From assembly GCA_002633005.1 (NCBI GenBank), contig NMRA01000076.1, positions 21,284-85,283 on the forward strand: a DNA stretch of 64,000 nt, in the 5' to 3' direction. The DNA comes from Phoronis australis (lineage: Eukaryota; Phoronida; Phoronidae). The stretch's first letter is position 1, and each line of letters starts with the position of its first letter. Under the pieces are notes generated by a model. The model saw only the letters and a program-made list of their open reading frames with translations, was not told the DNA's origin and did no database searches. Shown here one piece after another: positions 60,130-64,000 of this stretch. The position numbers and the translations under genes were made by a program.

Positions 60130-63100
60130 AGACTCTTGATCTCAAAAACGCGATTACAATTTTCGAGAATATTTCGTTTTCGTTTTATGCGACTTAAGGT
60201 TTTTTCCTGAAAACCAAGTCCTATTTTTGATAGCCCCTCATGCAAAAATGTAATATTTTAACAGCAATTCCTAAAAGGTTTTGGAGTATAGTCCATGATA
60301 TAAAGCATCTGAAAATTTTATATCAATCCGATCAACTGTTCATGAGATATGATGTTCCGTACGTAACATTAAGGTTTAAATTGAAAAAATAATGACACGC
60401 TGCTGGTCAACTTGGCACAGCGCTGAGTACGAAGACAGGAACGTTACAGGCCCACATTGGGCACTCATCGTGTCATAGTTCCTTCGCCACACAGTCCTAC
60501 AGTACTTCCCGACATACACGAAACTCTAATGCCCGGGTGTGTTGGCCCAGCAAGGATATAGCTTTTGAGACATATTCAGTAAATGGAAGTCTTTACGGAC
60601 AGGAGAAATACTAACGAAATGTTCGTTATTGAATTGTTTTGATGCAGTACTTCGGTGTGGTCCTGATTCTGGGCTGTCATTGGTTTGCCCTGAATGACGC
60701 AACACGTAATCCAACGATTGAGTTAACCGGCTGAGGCCAATCCGGAAAACCATAAATCCAATCTCGAACATTTAATAAGTAACGCTAGATGGCTCACACG
60801 GTGTACTGCATTCTCCAATATTACCTAACATCGGCGGACTAATGTTTTCTAATTAGCGGTTTACGCAATAAGCTAACCGTTCAAAGCTTAACGCAGGAAT
60901 ACGTACCTGTGTAGAGGAAAATAGCACAATTGACCTGACGCGTGGGTTAAGGAATATTGCCGGTGTAACGGCCTATAAACGCAATCGGGGGTTATTGTTG
61001 GGTGGTATAGATTCCTTGATATTATTAGCTTTGATCATAGTTATAAAACAACAAAATTAGTTGTGCTTTTGTGATTTTGAGTACAAATCGCTAGTTATCG
61101 GTGTTGTCTACCAGATATTCACTGAAATCTGAGAACTGATATCAAGGCCTGTGACCTGATCAGTTGAATACCATACCGCCATTTTTCGAGATGAGATCGC
61201 TTTGGGGAAAATCTCAGAAAATCATTTATTTCGCCGATAATGGGCGTTTGTCATGTCCTTGCGGCGAGTGCGTTCTCGCCTGGTCACTTGAGACTTACAC
61301 TGCATCACGTTTTCTATACGTCAAATATGGGAGGGCATGAATGGCGAAGGTCGAGTCAAATTTACTAGGCGGAGCCTTTATATTTTTAAATTTTGGGGTC
61401 TCGAGAAACTTCAATCCGGCATTAGCGGTCTTCATAATCGAAATAAAAAGAGCAAAAATTAATATCCAATGTGAGTCAAAACTAACTAATTAAAAAAGAG
61501 AACCAACGTCAAGACGATCCCATCGAATGGCTATGCATGTGAGTAGATTATGGCTATCGAAACTATAGCGTACATGTTACACTATATGCGCTGTTTCGTC
61601 GTAAAACGATTTTACAGTTATTAAGTGACCTAAAGGTCATATTGTTCGTCATCATCTTTAACATCACATCAGTCTGTTTTGGAACCCTATACTCGTTTGT
61701 TAACAAGGAATGGACGAAATTAACTGTAGGACTTGTATCTCAGATGAGTGGCTTTTCGGCGTGCCGGATTCCCCTACGAAAGGGTTTTGACAAGTTTGGT
61801 TTTGCGTCCGGTTAATGGGCTAAAATTGTTCAGAAACTCCTACGGAATCGTTACGTTAATCAGTGAGCCGTTTTTAGACCAAACCCAGTCTACAAAAGAG
61901 CGACTATATAATTGAAACTTCCTGTACTAAATAGGTCCCTTTTCAAGTCCACTTTCCAAAATGGGTGGGTAGTCTATTATTCTAGCTGCAGCCTTGGTAA
62001 AAGTCGAGTGCCGCCCGGGACTTTCATCTTAGACATGGTCTCCAGTCACAGCTTCTATCAGAGATTCTTTCCAGGCAAATGGCCTCTGTGATCTACTGAG
62101 CAACAGACAAATGTAAGAAAACATCCTCCCTTAGTGTGACGATAAGTAAAGGTCATTTGCCGGGTGTCTTCATATCACTGGGTAACAACACACGCACTCA
62201 CGTATGCCTGCTGTATGTACTATATGTGTGGTTACAAATCTGTTTAATAAAATTAATCTCCTAAGCCAAAATAACTCCAATACAAACGCCTGTACATTCT
62301 TTGTAGCAGCGTAAAATCTCAGTACCTTTCCGGGTTTAATTCTTAGCATCTCGTTTACTCGACAAATACGTGATATATTAAAAAGATAAAACAAAAATTT
62401 TCTAATCACCGAGTCAGTGATTTGATCTATTAGACATGCACTCATAACTGGAAATGAACTGAATAAAAATATTTACTATGGGACAATTTAAATTTTGTTT
62501 CTGTCAAGCACACTTGGCCTTGACTATCACATCAGCCACTGTTCACATCAGGTACGTGTCAACCCACCAACTGTTGAGTGCGCCTTGCATGGGAGCCGAT
62601 GGAGGTGTAAAGTGTAGCGCACTCGTCCCTACTGTCGTCGATTTAAATGTCCATTTAGTATTCTGCATAGAAAATACGTTACATCTACGTAAACTCTTCG
62701 TTTTCATCCACAAAAACTCTCTAATTTCGCCACACTACGTAAACATGTATTTGTCGAGAAACCTCTGAAAGGCTAAAATACGTCCCTTGCATGCTTCCAA
62801 GCAATAGTCAACATCGTGAAATAACATTCCTGGTAATAGATCCAGAGTCTTTGTGTAATCGTTCAGTTTGTTATTAGAGTAATGTTCAGGTGATATATGC
62901 CTGTTTTACCTGACTACGCATTGGTACGGTTTTCTTCTTTCCTGATAAGTAAACACGAAACTCTAACGAACGCGTTGTCAGTTGTTTTGTTTACTTTCCA
63001 TATTGGGTCGCATTCATAAAACGAAAAATGTTCTAATAGTTGTCAGTTTTAATCAATATCATGCTGTACAATAGCAATTGCTTTTGACTGACAGTGAATG

Positions 63101-64000
63101 AGCGTCTGGCCACATGCATTTGTCAGATTGTGCGAGTGACCGCCGACGGTGTCCAGTGACAGCTGTAGGGACGACAGCATTCTTAATGTATAAGATGACG
63201 GGTGAAATTCATAATTGTTCGTCTGAACGCGAAGGCGTTCAAACAATGACGTTTTCATATTTAAAGATGAAACCGGCACGCAACTTTTAAATTTCTTTCA
63301 CAGTTGCTGGAAAGGTTTTTGTTGTGCTTTGCTTTGTTTCATGGGCTGTTAACATGATTTAATATGACGTCATCTTGACGTTTTGGACCCAGTCCAATAC
63401 AATTAAAAACGTTGATAATAATTGGGCCACATTTGCTAAACACTTCGAAAATTGGTAACTGGCCATGGGCTTGGTCAATCGTAACTCCCCGGGAGCATAC
63501 AATGGGTGCACGGCTGCACACCAACTAATCTTAACACATGATTTTGTAAAGATTTCAAGTGCCTGAATCCCAAAACACGGCATTTTTTGAAAATGCGAAA
63601 TGGCTGTGCATTTCTATTGCTATATTTGTGGACCAAAATCTCGTCATATTAGACTCAGATACGTCATGACTAAACATTCCAATATGAAGTCCACTTGAGA
63701 TAAGCTATTGGTCAAAAGGCAATAGCTGAAGTACAGTTTTAAGAATTATTCGTATTGACAAAACTAACACAAAGCGGATTACGTGTAAATACGGACTAGA
63801 TGATGTCTGTACGGACCTGACCGACAAGAGCTCTCGTAGGAAAGTCATGGTTTGACAATCGATCGTAAAGAGCTTGAGAAGAGAAATTCAGTGCACAAAT
63901 CCTAGTACTCTGAAGCCCGGGCTGTGTAATGGTTTACAGGGGTAAAGGCAACAGCGATGTCCCACTAAACTCTAACTCGAACCCTGCGCAATAAAAGTTT

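Larger units (their letters stand above)
58786..64000. other. Intergenic stretch with MITEs
   Basis: No supported gene. It contains two MITEs (59252-59415, 59751-60129), a poly-C run (about 59933-59948) and AT-rich repeat-like sequence near 60130-60380. Short open frames show no domain. Confidence 0.4.

Overview
The window is eukaryotic, intron-rich and AT-leaning, and is dominated by transposon debris. The gene families (a single-module ATP-grasp ligase, a Tctex1-type dynein light chain), the large TE-filled introns with GT-AG borders, the relics of THAP-domain and P2X7-C-like transposon proteins, and the many 'tacatgta' and 'taggcct' words suggest a marine invertebrate such as a hemichordate, echinoderm, cephalochordate or mollusc. 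The sequence alone does not fix the species. Sequence gaps lie at 13230-13558 (N run), 15106-15108, 28878 and 55292.

Layout. (1) 1-18160 is gene-poor. It holds two copies, in opposite orientation, of a TA-flanked DNA transposon (2101-5831 and 12336-17004), hAT-like MITEs and degenerate coding scraps. (2) 18160-44345 is the first unit of a tandem segmental duplication. It has a four-exon ATP-grasp carboxylate-amine ligase gene (exons 18291-18605, 36046-36204, 41124-41345, 42603-43307) with a premature TAG in exon 4, then a fragment of a Tctex1 gene. (3) 43660-47450 is the spacer. (4) 47450-58785 is the second unit. It has the paralogous ligase (exons 47558-47872, 50922-51080, 52075-52296, 56517-57230; 469 aa, open throughout) and an intact 150-aa Tctex1 light chain on the opposite strand (58333-58785). 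(5) 58786-64000 is intergenic with MITEs and no supported gene.

The ligase is the main biological content. It has a pre-ATP-grasp Rossmann-like domain (exons 1-2), a glycine loop (exon 3) and the adenine- and metal-binding half (exon 4). At about 470 residues it resembles bacterial L-amino-acid ligases (BacD type) and the ATP-grasp half of carnosine synthase, so ATP-dependent joining of a carboxylate to an amine, giving a dipeptide or amino-acid conjugate, is the best inference. The two copies carry different lesions: copy 1 has a good glycine loop but a nonsense codon, and copy 2 is open but has a substituted glycine loop.

The introns hold a layered TE record. There are four TTAA-flanked, Kolobok-like elements whose main coding trace is a THAP zinc finger; one also contains a P2X7-C-like domain relic. 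There are three copies of a 3.2-3.4 kb element with 3-bp target duplications, two of which form a giant inverted repeat. A 4.1 kb direct duplication with an N at its junction is probably an assembly or haplotype artefact.
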